A DNA stretch of 64,000 bases from Legionella maceachernii (lineage in GTDB: Bacteria; Pseudomonadota; Gammaproteobacteria; Legionellales; Legionellaceae), in contig NZ_FUXJ01000004.1 in NCBI RefSeq assembly GCF_900167045.1, forward strand, positions 1 through 64,000, in the 5' to 3' direction. The notes beneath the pieces are model-generated. The model did no database searches and was not told the DNA's origin. It worked only from the letters and a program-made list of their open reading frames with translations. The position numbers and the translations under genes were made by a program. Position 1 is the first letter of the stretch. Each line of letters opens with the position of its first letter. Of this stretch, positions 7,252 to 15,735 are shown piece by piece.

Positions 7252-9264
7252 ATGGCGATGATTCGTATAGGCCTAATATGGGTTCTATCCTTTTTTTATG
7301 TTCAGGGAAGTATGGCAGCCGTCGATCCAGTGGCCTGGTCTCTTCAGCCAATCAGTGGATTTTCTCCGGTAGGTCCAGGTGGCGCTTCCACGGTCGTTTA
7401 TACTTTATCGAATAACCTTCCGTTTACTACTACGATTAACACAACATTTATTAAAAGCCATGAGTGGTTTTATATTCAAGATAATTGCAATGGCTATCCA
7501 TTATTTCCAGGCACTAGTTGTTTAATAGCGATCACCTTTTTTCCGCAGGGCGTTGGCACCTCATTCATCCAGCTTACTTATGGGTATCACTTGAATCGTA
7601 TCCCTTTACCACCTTTACTAGCGGTAGCCAATGGGCCGACGCCACCTTCAAGTTGCAGTGTAGTAGGCAGTAACCCACTCCCTTTGCCGGTAAACACTTA
7701 TCAGTTTGCAGATAATTTGGTTAAATTTGTGTTCACAAACCCTTGCTCGAATGCACCAGCGATTTTAGGACCTGTGAACCTTAATGTCAGTTTTTCAGCT
7801 GGTATACAGGCAGTGGTAAATAATTCGCAAGCTGTAGTCACTACTGGTTCTGATACGTGTTCAAACCAAACGCTTCCGCCGCAAGGAAGTTGCTCTATAC
7901 TCGCTTCTATTGTGCCACAAAATCCGGCTGCAAATATGGTTGTATCAGCCAGTGTGACATCAGGAGGCCAAGTGGCAACTGCTTCAACCTCATCGAGAGT
8001 AAACAGCAATAATCCAAGTACCCATGTTGTCCATTTTGTTAATCAATGCCCTTTTAATGTTTGGTACGGAATAGCGAATGGGAGTGGAGGGTCAAACTCA
8101 CCTGACCCCACGCCTGGAAGCCAACCCAACGGTGCCCCTGCTTCTTCCTATCTGCTTCCTGCACAATTACCCGGCCAAGCTCCTAGTGTTATCAATCTTG
8201 TCGTCCCCGAATACATTAACGGTGCAATATGGCCGCGAACGGGTTGTGCTTTCCAGGGTAGTTCTTTTGTTTGCGAAACCGGTAACTGCACGTCGCTTCC
8301 CGATTCCGGAACCTGTGTTACATCCGGTATACCCAATACAACGCCTCAACCTATACCGCCTTTTACTAAATTTGAGTTTACGATTAATAGTGCTGGTGCA
8401 GATGGAGTTTATGATGTTTCATTAATTAATGGATTTAATGTCCCAGTGGAGATTAAAGGGCTGGGCCCAACTTCAAGTGACCCCTTTTCTTGTACGGGGG
8501 CAGGGGCTGTCATTCAACCTCAGGGTTCAACGTTAGGATCATGTTCTTGGCAATTTAATCCCGGTGATCCCAACGTTTCTGGCTTAGATCCGCTTAATGT
8601 GGTTTGGGTTAGCGCAGGACCCCCCGATAATTGTACGTCTAATAGCAGTTGTGCAGGGGGGCTCGTATGCGGAATGGCCTTTGATAATATACTTGCGCCG
8701 AATACGATCAATAGACGTTGTGGGGAGTTTATTGGTTATACAACTCTAGCGAATTATATTGGCTATTCTAGTGCTTCTCAATGGGGGTCAAGCACTTTTA
8801 ACCTCTATAATCAATATGGTATGGGTAATCTGCTGGGAGCCTCTTATGGGCAATTCCCTATAACCCCTCCGCCGACTCCAGCTAATGCTAACTTTGGCAA
8901 TATGCTTGGATGCCAAATCACGACGACGGATGCACTTGATTCTTGCTATAACAACGCAAATACCAATTTAGCCAATTGTTGCGGGTGTGTCGATTGGGAC
9001 ACCAGTCCCATCCCTACTGCAGTCGCTGCTTCATGCCTTAACAAAAATCCTGATTGGACTACCAACTTGATAGGGACTATTACTGCGCAAAAGGCTATTA
9101 TGTGGTTAAAAAAGACTTGTCCAACTGCCTATTCTTATCAATTTGATGACCAGTCAAGCTCTTTTACCTGCACACCTCCGGGATTAGTCAGCTATCAAAT
9201 CACTTTTTGCCCTGGGGGAATTACTTCGTTACCTACAGGAGCTGTTGATGGGCGACTGAGTTAA
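7252..9264 (+). CDS. Secreted thaumatin-domain protein with N-terminal Ig-like domains
   Basis: A 670-residue exported protein; signal peptide at residues 1-23 (ending GSMAA). Residues about 25-245 hold two Cys-containing beta-sandwich stretches of the bacterial choice-of-anchor type (CNGYPLFPGTSCLIAITF). Residues about 258-665 form a thaumatin/PR-5 domain: VHFVNQCPFNVWYGIANG at its start, YDVSLINGFNVPV in the middle, many paired cysteines, and the typical C-terminal CPTAYSYQFDDQSSSFTC. Plant thaumatins bind or cleave beta-glucans; the bacterial function is unknown. Start ATG 7252 follows a strong GGAGGGG site. It probably forms an operon with the SPOR/barrel gene. Confidence 0.88.
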   Translation: MAMIRIGLIWVLSFFYVQGSMAAVDPVAWSLQPISGFSPVGPGGASTVVYTLSNNLPFTTTINTTFIKSHEWFYIQDNCNGYPLFPGTSCLIAITFFPQGVGTSFIQLTYGYHLNRIPLPPLLAVANGPTPPSSCSVVGSNPLPLPVNTYQFADNLVKFVFTNPCSNAPAILGPVNLNVSFSAGIQAVVNNSQAVVTTGSDTCSNQTLPPQGSCSILASIVPQNPAANMVVSASVTSGGQVATASTSSRVNSNNPSTHVVHFVNQCPFNVWYGIANGSGGSNSPDPTPGSQPNGAPASSYLLPAQLPGQAPSVINLVVPEYINGAIWPRTGCAFQGSSFVCETGNCTSLPDSGTCVTSGIPNTTPQPIPPFTKFEFTINSAGADGVYDVSLINGFNVPVEIKGLGPTSSDPFSCTGAGAVIQPQGSTLGSCSWQFNPGDPNVSGLDPLNVVWVSAGPPDNCTSNSSCAGGLVCGMAFDNILAPNTINRRCGEFIGYTTLANYIGYSSASQWGSSTFNLYNQYGMGNLLGASYGQFPITPPPTPANANFGNMLGCQITTTDALDSCYNNANTNLANCCGCVDWDTSPIPTAVAASCLNKNPDWTTNLIGTITAQKAIMWLKKTCPTAYSYQFDDQSSSFTCTPPGLVSYQITFCPGGITSLPTGAVDGRLS

Positions 9265-9279
9265 TATCCTACTTAAAAT

Positions 9280-9304
9280 GAAAGGGACTTTATTAGCCCC
9301 TTTC
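9280..9304. terminator. Hairpin between convergent genes
   Basis: GAAAGGG at 9280-9286 pairs perfectly with CCCTTTC at 9298-9304 around an 11-base loop, 16 bp after the thaumatin gene stop. It is well placed to end both that gene and the converging gene at 9338. There is no long U-run, so its terminator role is tentative. Confidence 0.45.
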
Positions 9305-9337
9305 AATAAAATCCTCCAAACTTTTGCGTTCAGGGTA

Positions 9338-10141
9338 TTAGGGGGTAATTTTTCTGTCTTCTGCCTCATGCGTATGGTCTTTCTTGTTTTCAAGAGCTTC
9401 TGCATCAGGGATGACTTCATCGAGTTTAAAATAAGCCCCCGTAGTAGGATTGCGTCTTAAAAACGGATCCTTTGGATGACGCTCTTTTATCTCTAAAATC
9501 TGACGTAAATCGTAGATTTCCTCAGATACTCCGCTCGCAACTGAGGGATTGGGTAATCTCACTGGTATTCGAGGAATCCCATGTGCATAAGCAACGAGCT
9601 CATCTCCCGAATCTTTAAAAACGCGACCAGTGACCATTTGACTAAATCTTTCTTCCGGATTTTCAGCCATGATGGAATTGATAATGTGCTTCTGCATGGG
9701 GGCATTAAATCTGTCCCACCGACCTCTAATTTCTTTGGGGATAAGTGCCCAGGTTTTTTCATCAACATTTATCTGTGCAGGTTTTTCTTCTTTGACCCCC
9801 AATAAAAAAAGCAGCTTACGCGGAGAAACAGAGGTAATTGTTCTGCTGGAGGTCATAATGCTTGTATCCCGGGTGACTTGCACCTCAACGAAGGATTCGA
9901 TGAAATCGAGATAGTCTTTTTGCTGTAATAAACCAAAGAGTTTATCAACTGCTTTTTTTTGTTTTTCGGAAGGGGGATGCTGGGTGCTCTCTCGTACAAT
10001 TAATTGTGAACCGGTATTATTAACCCGGTAATTTTGATCGCAATCGATGTATTTTAATAACACTTCAAGAATCTGTTTGGTCAGGATTGTCAGTTTGAGC
10101 TTAAATTGACGCCTTTTCACATCATGTAAATTTGAAGCCAT
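9338..10141 (-). CDS. Unknown protein with possible C-terminal U-box; candidate effector
   Basis: A 267-residue soluble protein with a Lys-rich N-terminus and no signal peptide. Most of it is unrecognised. Residues about 195-255 resemble a U-box, the RING-like fold of E3 ubiquitin ligases that lacks zinc ligands: IPVRLPNPSVASG, then EEIYDLRQILEIKE, then KDPFLRR and LDEVIPDAEAL, matching the usual order of proline core, long helix, DP-F-R segment and final P-N/D helix. The match is by eye and weak at its first strand. ATG 10141 follows TGGAGA. If real, the protein would be a host-directed ubiquitin ligase, as known for some Legionella effectors. Confidence 0.6.
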   Translation of the reverse strand: MASNLHDVKRRQFKLKLTILTKQILEVLLKYIDCDQNYRVNNTGSQLIVRESTQHPPSEKQKKAVDKLFGLLQQKDYLDFIESFVEVQVTRDTSIMTSSRTITSVSPRKLLFLLGVKEEKPAQINVDEKTWALIPKEIRGRWDRFNAPMQKHIINSIMAENPEERFSQMVTGRVFKDSGDELVAYAHGIPRIPVRLPNPSVASGVSEEIYDLRQILEIKERHPKDPFLRRNPTTGAYFKLDEVIPDAEALENKKDHTHEAEDRKITP

Positions 10142-10211
10142 TTATTTCTCCAGAGGATTAATTGTTTTAATTGTATATTTTTTATACATTCAAATCAAGA
10201 TGTTTATTCTG

Positions 10212-10262
10212 GAAGCGTTTGAGTAAGGCAAACCTCAAAATCTTTAGTTAATCAAACGCTTC
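10212..10262. repeat. Perfect 11-bp inverted repeat
   Basis: GAAGCGTTTGA at 10212-10222 and TCAAACGCTTC at 10252-10262 are exact reverse complements around a 29-base loop. The repeat lies between the L,D-transpeptidase stop and the promoter region of the U-box-like gene. With no U-run it may be a regulator site or transcription-end structure. Confidence 0.6.
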
Positions 10263-10303
10263 TCGCAATAAAGTATCATCTCATTTCTCTATGATTGTGA
10301 GCA

Positions 10304-11104
10304 TCAATTTCGATGCTTCTTATGCCTGGCTGCAGGGCTGACAATGGTTTGATCAATGCCTTTATTAAATAAATCTGCGGAATAAAGGGGGCGAATTGTC
10401 ACAACAGTGCCTGCAAAATTATTTTTTACATTCGCAGCCTTCACGAAATCGTGATTTAGCCATTTCGCATCGTCAATAAACATGCGAACGCATCCGTGGC
10501 TTGCTCGATAGCCTGGGATATCTTCCGAGCCGTGTAAGGCAAAACCTTTATGGAAAAACATGCAATAGGGCATACTGGCGCCTCCTTTTCCTGCCGGAAA
10601 CGCATTCGAGACGCAATTTTCACCTTCTTTGCTAAATACCCTAAAGATACCAGTTAAAGTCCGGCAAGTTTTGCTGCTGTTATCCGAGCATTGGTCGCTG
10701 CCTGATGAAATAGGTCCCCATTTAATTAATTGCCCTTGTTCGTCGTAAGCGCCCCAAGCCAATTTTTCTTGATCGACAATGATTTGATTATCAGAAGAAG
10801 GGGAAATCTTCAGAGGGAAGGGAGACACATCGAATAGATTAACCGTCTCTAAATTTTGTGGAACAGCAATGATTTGCCCTTCATATAAGGGATTATAAGT
10901 GCGGTTTAATCGTTGCACGAGATCGCGTTGAGTTTCATCAGGAAATAATTTTTTCCAACTTTGTCCACCTTTGATTTTAATGCATTGATATTGAGGGTAC
11001 TTACATAGTCCCGAGCCATAATAGGTAGGTTCCGATCCATCCTTTCCTGCTTTTGCGAGTACGGGTAATAAGGCTAGTATCATTAAAATGATTAGTCGTT
11101 TCAT
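10304..11104 (-). CDS. L,D-transpeptidase (YkuD family) with LysM-like N-terminal domain
   Basis: Periplasmic enzyme that cross-links peptidoglycan stem peptides (3-3) or attaches proteins to them. I start it at ATG 11104, which follows GGGGATTGAAC and gives a clean signal peptide (LIILMILALLPVLAKA); an in-frame ATG at 11128 would add eight residues. Residues about 35-75 look LysM-like (GQSWKKLFP, then LYEGQIIAVP). The YkuD catalytic motif is complete: HGSEDIPGYRASHGCVRM near residues 190-207, with the active Cys in SHGCVR. Total 266 residues. It is single, with no cell-wall gene adjacent. Confidence 0.9.
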   Translation of the reverse strand: MKRLIILMILALLPVLAKAGKDGSEPTYYGSGLCKYPQYQCIKIKGGQSWKKLFPDETQRDLVQRLNRTYNPLYEGQIIAVPQNLETVNLFDVSPFPLKISPSSDNQIIVDQEKLAWGAYDEQGQLIKWGPISSGSDQCSDNSSKTCRTLTGIFRVFSKEGENCVSNAFPAGKGGASMPYCMFFHKGFALHGSEDIPGYRASHGCVRMFIDDAKWLNHDFVKAANVKNNFAGTVVTIRPLYSADLFNKGIDQTIVSPAARHKKHRN

Positions 11105-11184
11105 GTTCAATCCCCATCTATTTTCCATAATAAAGCGGACTTGCTAAAAGAAATTGACAACGACAAATACTATGAGCAGTAGGA

Positions 11185-12375
11185 TCACATTGGCTGATGC
11201 AAAACGGATTCTAATGTCTCACAAAATTTTTCAATTTCTTCTTCAGAATTATAGTAGTGAACCGATGCTCTTACCAATGAAGCAAGATTTCTTTTGGCTA
11301 GGTCTAAGCGTGCATATTCTTGTAATGAGATTGAAACATTAATATGATATTTTCTCAGTTGCTCTTGGATAAAAACCGGCTCTTTATTTTTACACGTGAA
11401 AGTAACAATTCCGCACTTATTTTTTCCAAGATCTTGAAGAGTGACGCCTTTAATCGTTTTTAATCGCTCCCTTAACTGTGCAGCTAAAATTTGGATTCTT
11501 TGCCAAGTTACACTAATGCCGAGTTCCAGAGCATAATGAATAGCAACTGCCAGGCCAATTTTACCAGCAACATTTTGTTCCCAGGTTTCAAAACGACGAG
11601 CGTCTGTTCTTAGCTGATAATCGTTATCAGCTATCCATTGCGCCGCGTGAAGATCGACAAAGGGTGGTTCATATTGGCTAATGATGGATTTGCGAGCATA
11701 TAAAAATCCTGTTCCGCGTGGACCTCGCAGATATTTTCGTCCGGTAGCACATAAAAAATCACAACCAATTTCTTGCACATCAATAGGCATTTGTCCTACG
11801 GATTGGGTTGTATCAACCAGATAAGGAACGCCATGCTTTTTGGCTATTTTTCCTGCTGCAACGATAGGATTTATTAATCCACCTTGAGTAGGCACATGAG
11901 TGAGCGCGATTAATTTAACTTTTTCATCCAATTTTTTTTCTAAATCTTCTAAATCAAGTTGCCCGGTTTCATCATTCGCAATCACTACAATTTCCACGCC
12001 TTGTTGCTTCGCCCGATGAAGAAAGGCTAAGTAATTACTTGCGTATTCGCAAACGGAGGTAACTATTTTGTCTCCTTTTTGCAATTTAAAACTATAAAAA
12101 GCCATCTCCCAAGCGCGTGTGGCGTTTTCAGCGAAGGCAATCTCTTCCGGATCACAATTGATCAGTCGAGCGGCGTGTTGATACAGTTGCTCAGACTGGT
12201 CAAAATGATAGTCTGCTGCTTCATAACCGCCCCTATTTGCTTCCAAGTCCAGATGGTTTTTTACTGCATTGAGCACGGGTATCGGGGGTAGAGATGCTCC
12301 TGCATTGTTCAAATGTAACACTTGGCTACAGCCAGGGGTGTCCTGTCTTAGTTTTTCAATTTTTAATGAGTGCAT
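11185..12375 (-). CDS. Class-V aminotransferase / cysteine-desulfurase-like PLP enzyme
   Basis: A 396-residue cytoplasmic enzyme of the class-V aminotransferase fold. It shows the N-terminal LHLNNAGASLPP, a central LVDTTQSVGQMP with the PLP-ring-binding Asp, and the Schiff-base lysine in ATGRKYLRGPRGTGFLY near residue 213, a signature of the isopenicillin-N-epimerase/EgtE branch rather than housekeeping IscS. Substrate is uncertain: C-S lyase, racemase and desulfurase activities all occur in this branch. An AGGA site precedes ATG 12375. The gene lies 56 bp from the L,D-transpeptidase start on the same strand, but no functional link is evident. Confidence 0.85.
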   Translation of the reverse strand: MHSLKIEKLRQDTPGCSQVLHLNNAGASLPPIPVLNAVKNHLDLEANRGGYEAADYHFDQSEQLYQHAARLINCDPEEIAFAENATRAWEMAFYSFKLQKGDKIVTSVCEYASNYLAFLHRAKQQGVEIVVIANDETGQLDLEDLEKKLDEKVKLIALTHVPTQGGLINPIVAAGKIAKKHGVPYLVDTTQSVGQMPIDVQEIGCDFLCATGRKYLRGPRGTGFLYARKSIISQYEPPFVDLHAAQWIADNDYQLRTDARRFETWEQNVAGKIGLAVAIHYALELGISVTWQRIQILAAQLRERLKTIKGVTLQDLGKNKCGIVTFTCKNKEPVFIQEQLRKYHINVSISLQEYARLDLAKRNLASLVRASVHYYNSEEEIEKFCETLESVLHQPM

Positions 12376-12631
12376 GCAAAGTCCTAATCGGTTTATAAGA
12401 CAATCTATAGTCGCGCACGCGAATTCAACGCGTCAAAATTTGCCCTACAATCTTACTCGCCCACGCACAATTAAGGAAGCGGCGGCCAATTTTCCAAGGA
12501 CGTGTACTATCTATGCTTAACAAGGGTTGTTACTGGCGATTTGAATACCCCATGTTCGCATGAGAATCTATAAATAAAATCCATAAAGTATAAAATATGC
12601 TATTTTTGTAAGAGAGCGGGATACCCTAAAG

Positions 12632-14143
12632 ATGCCCACACACCCTACCCGAAACACTAGAGTTCAGCTCGAATTACTCATTCAAAAAAAGAATACTCTT
12701 GCTGCCTGTCAATCCAGCACTGGAGTCTCTGAAGTGAGGTCAGCTGAAATCTCGCCAAGCAATCCTGTAGCGATTCATGAACTGGCCGAACACATTGCCG
12801 ATTTTATCCCTACCAGCGATGTACTCCCCCTCATCGATGAAAAAACCGGTGAGGAAAGCACAAGGAAAATCACCCCGCTTGCCGATTTTGTCTCAGCGAA
12901 CCGCTTTTTTTACCATTTAACTCAACCCCGGCATTTAGCCAGCAAACTGTTATTGTTCACTGCGCAAGGCAAAGAAGAGGAGGTGGTAAACTTCTTTGCG
13001 ATGTCACCCCATTTAATTCGCAGCTTAATCGCCAGAAATGATGTTGAAGATTATTCTGGAAGGCGCTTTAAAAACATCTCTGCTTTCCAGTATGCGTTAT
13101 GGGCAAGGGATTGGCATCTATGGGAGAGAATGTTGAAAGCCTTAGATGAGGCTTATGCTCGCGCATTACCGACTGAAGAATGGGAGGCACTTCCAGAACA
13201 CCAACGAAACCAAGTGATGACGCTGACTAAAGTCGAGGTAGCCGACATACGAACCCGTTTAAAGCAACAATATGATGAGGTAGTGGGTAAAGGGCTTGAT
13301 TATACGATTACCAGAATGGGTGAAAACGGTGAACCCATGGTTGTGCACGTTAAAGGGGAAACCCACTTTGACTTAATAGGCCCCGAGTTTTGTTTGATGC
13401 CACAAGAAGCTAACTTTGCCCCTGAAAAAGGCAAAATTTATATCAAGATTGAACAAGGTGCGCTGCATTACAGGTTGATTAGTTTATCAGGGGAACCCGT
13501 GTCCGCAAGCATTCCTTTAGAACGGCTAGCACCGCTTACGCAATTAAGCACCGCTGAAGACATAAAACCTTTTATTACTCCTCTCTTAAAAATTACTTCG
13601 ATGCGCGGACATACCCATCCCCAAGCACTGATTAGTAGTTTAAAGACCTACTATGAACAATGTAGCAACTGGAATGGGTCTCAGATGGAAAACCACTGGT
13701 GTCATGTGGTGGGTATGGCTCAGCGTGAAGTGCCTGTCCATATTGCCCAGGAATACTGCCGTACCGATTTGGCATTAAGAAAAGAGCGGTCATTCACCGA
13801 GCTTGAATTTCCCAGGACGCTAGAATTTGATAATTGGATAAATGATAAAGCTGAATCATGGTTCCCTCTACACTTGAATAATAAACTCGGTGAGGGTTTT
13901 GCCATATATAATTATGGCTCGCGCATGGGGTTGCGGCGAGGTCCGTGGCGGGGTAAAGAGGTGTGCCCGGGGGCGACACAACGTGTTTCGCGCTGGCTCG
14001 ACGACTTCCAGAATTTGTGCGGCTTGTTAGCCCTATGCGAAGTCAGATCTAAGCAGGTTATAGAGTTAGGAAAACGTTTGTTAAAACAGGTACAAGAGGT
14101 GGGTTTGGAAGTCGAGAAAGATAAGGGCATGGCTTATCCATAG
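12632..14143 (+). CDS. Legionella-type conserved protein of unknown function
   Basis: A 503-residue soluble protein, largely helical, with no signal peptide. Recognisable stretches include SANRFFYHLTQPRHLASKLL and ISAFQYALWARDWHLW near residues 90-175, and MENHWCHVVGMAQREVPVHI with QEYCRTD near 350-380. I associate these with a family found in multiple copies in Legionella and relatives, function unknown. The middle domain (residues about 235-310) looks like a separate beta-rich insert. It could be an effector, but it is not upstream-marked by a PmrA-type box and has no eukaryotic domain I can name. It is monocistronic. Confidence 0.7.
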   Translation: MPTHPTRNTRVQLELLIQKKNTLAACQSSTGVSEVRSAEISPSNPVAIHELAEHIADFIPTSDVLPLIDEKTGEESTRKITPLADFVSANRFFYHLTQPRHLASKLLLFTAQGKEEEVVNFFAMSPHLIRSLIARNDVEDYSGRRFKNISAFQYALWARDWHLWERMLKALDEAYARALPTEEWEALPEHQRNQVMTLTKVEVADIRTRLKQQYDEVVGKGLDYTITRMGENGEPMVVHVKGETHFDLIGPEFCLMPQEANFAPEKGKIYIKIEQGALHYRLISLSGEPVSASIPLERLAPLTQLSTAEDIKPFITPLLKITSMRGHTHPQALISSLKTYYEQCSNWNGSQMENHWCHVVGMAQREVPVHIAQEYCRTDLALRKERSFTELEFPRTLEFDNWINDKAESWFPLHLNNKLGEGFAIYNYGSRMGLRRGPWRGKEVCPGATQRVSRWLDDFQNLCGLLALCEVRSKQVIELGKRLLKQVQEVGLEVEKDKGMAYP

Positions 14144-14293
14144 TTTGGGTTTACAGGTTGCGCCAGTTAAGCCTACCAGGTTAAAGCATAGCCGGTGATT
14201 TTGTTCATGCCAACGGAAATTTTACATTGTTCCTTAAGCAAGTTGCCATTGTTAAGCTATAATGATCTTTCATACAACAGAAGGGGCAATAAA

Positions 14294-15109
14294 ATGCGTG
14301 GTTTTTTTTCCTATTTGCTAATCGGATTACTCACTTTTGGCTTAGTAATCAATGAAGCTTCAGCCAAGCGCTTCGGAGGCGGCAGAAGCTTTGGTGTGCA
14401 GCGTTCCTATGGCAGTCTTTTTTCATCTGCTAAAGCCCAACCTATGAAATCCTTAGGGCAGCAGGCTAATAAAAGCAAATGGGGCGGTATGTTAGGTGGT
14501 TTGCTAATTGGTAGTTTATTAACAAGCTTGTTTATGGGAAATGGATTGGGAAGCGGTTTGTTATCTTGGCTAATTTTAGGCTCAATCGCCTTTTTTATCA
14601 TTAACTTTTTACGTAGAAAAATGCAGCCTGGATTTCAATCGGCACAAACGAACGCGTTTAAACAAAATCCATTTAACAATCGTTCAACGCAATTTTACGC
14701 AGGAAATTCGAGTGGTAGCTCTTTTACTACTTATCCCGCTGGGTTTGAGCCGGAAGCTTTTCTACGCGACGCTAAAGTGAAATTTATTCGCTTACAAGCA
14801 GCTTATGACCAAAAGAATTTGCAAGACTTGAGTGATTTTACCGCTCCCGAAGTGTTTGCTGAGATCACAATGCAGCTTGAAGAGCGGGGGAATGAGCTTA
14901 ACAAAACAGAAGTGCTTAACTTGGAGGCGCAATTATTGGATGTGTCGCAACAGGCGGATTCCACTATGGCAAGTGTGCGCTTCACTGGAACGCTAAAGGA
15001 AAACGGCGAACAGACACAACTCGATGAAATTTGGCATTTCCGCCAATTCTTTAACAACAAAACATGGGTTGTAGGGGGTATTCAACAAGAGGTTTACCAG
15101 CCACGATAG
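14294..15109 (+). CDS. Tim44-like domain protein, membrane-anchored
   Basis: I place the start at ATG 14294, which has AAGGGG upstream and yields a signal/anchor segment (FFSYLLIGLLTFGLVINEASA); the longer frame from 14195 lacks such a site. Residues about 60-110 are Gly/Leu-rich and hydrophobic, giving one or two membrane segments. The C-terminal 130 residues fit the Tim44-like/MBA1 domain (FLRDAKVKFIRLQAAYDQKNL, with YDQKNLQDLSDFTAPEVF). Such proteins in proteobacteria are inner-membrane associated with a periplasmic or peripheral lipid-binding domain of unclear role. Length 271 residues. A double-hairpin region follows. Confidence 0.82.
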   Translation: MRGFFSYLLIGLLTFGLVINEASAKRFGGGRSFGVQRSYGSLFSSAKAQPMKSLGQQANKSKWGGMLGGLLIGSLLTSLFMGNGLGSGLLSWLILGSIAFFIINFLRRKMQPGFQSAQTNAFKQNPFNNRSTQFYAGNSSGSSFTTYPAGFEPEAFLRDAKVKFIRLQAAYDQKNLQDLSDFTAPEVFAEITMQLEERGNELNKTEVLNLEAQLLDVSQQADSTMASVRFTGTLKENGEQTQLDEIWHFRQFFNNKTWVVGGIQQEVYQPR

Positions 15110-15159
15110 GCGCTAATTAGCGTACCCACAAAATTTGATGGCTACAATCTAGACGACGT

Positions 15160-15178
15160 GCCGCGACTTGTTCGCGGC
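15160..15178. repeat. Short palindrome, GCCGCGA-cttgt-TCGCGGC
   Basis: A perfect 7-bp stem with a 5-base loop. The same core (GCGA-cttgc-TCGC) recurs inside the hairpin after rpoS at 21942-21972, which suggests a dispersed REP-like element. It lies in the tail region after the Tim44-like gene. Confidence 0.6.
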
Positions 15179-15205
15179 TTCTAAATTTTTACTCAGAACG
15201 GCTGA

Positions 15206-15240
15206 ATACTGCGGAAAAACCGCAGTATGTGGATTTTTTT
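15206..15240 (+). terminator. Rho-independent terminator
   Basis: ATACTGCGG at 15206-15214 pairs exactly with CCGCAGTAT at 15220-15228 around an AAAAA loop, followed by GTGGA and seven T. It would end rightward transcription from the Tim44-like gene before the converging VOC gene. Confidence 0.75.
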
Positions 15241-15286
15241 GAATAGCCTAATGAAAACGAAAGTTCTTTTGATACTGGCTTCAAGC

Positions 15287-15655
15287 TTAGCTATGCTCAT
15301 AAACACGTATCCGATGCCCATCTGGATCGACAGCAACAAAATTAAGACCGAAATCCATCCTGACAGGTTCTTGGATAATGGTTAAACCCCTTTTTCGCCA
15401 GTTTTCATATCGCTCATGCACAGCCTCTGAATTGGGAACTAAAATAACGAGTTCAGACCCACCACCTAGAGGGGCCGCTGTAGCAGGCTCAACGGTGTCT
15501 TTAGACCAAAGACCCAGTCTAAATCCCTTTTCAAGAGCAAACATGACAAAAGTAGGTGAGGATTCCACAGGTTGGTTTTCAAGTAAATTGCTGTAGAAAT
15601 CAGCACTGGCAAGAGGGTTTGCCACATACAGAATAACGAAATTTGGATTAAGCAT
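15287..15655 (-). CDS. VOC (glyoxalase/bleomycin-resistance) family protein
   Basis: A 122-residue protein with the paired beta-alpha-beta-beta-beta modules of the vicinal-oxygen-chelate fold: NFVILYVANPLASADFYSNLL at the start, then FRLGLW, and LNFVAVDPDGHRIRVYE at the end. The metal-ligand glutamate expected near the C-terminus is present (VYEHS). Members include glyoxalase I, dioxygenases and drug-binding proteins; the substrate here is unknown. A GGAGAA site precedes ATG 15655. It follows the WYL regulator on the same strand by 80 bp. This pairing is common and suggests that the regulator controls it. Confidence 0.85.
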   Translation of the reverse strand: MLNPNFVILYVANPLASADFYSNLLENQPVESSPTFVMFALEKGFRLGLWSKDTVEPATAAPLGGGSELVILVPNSEAVHERYENWRKRGLTIIQEPVRMDFGLNFVAVDPDGHRIRVYEHS

Positions 15656-15735
15656 AGTGAGTTCTCCGATTGATGTTATGGAGTCTCAATCGTAAAGGAA
15701 CATGCTGCCAAATTTTGTCAGTAGTGTTTGATCGA

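Noticed and set aside
10150-10180. Tandem TTAATT near the U-box-like gene as a PmrA box
   Set aside because: The spacing is 9 bp, not 11, so it does not match the element.
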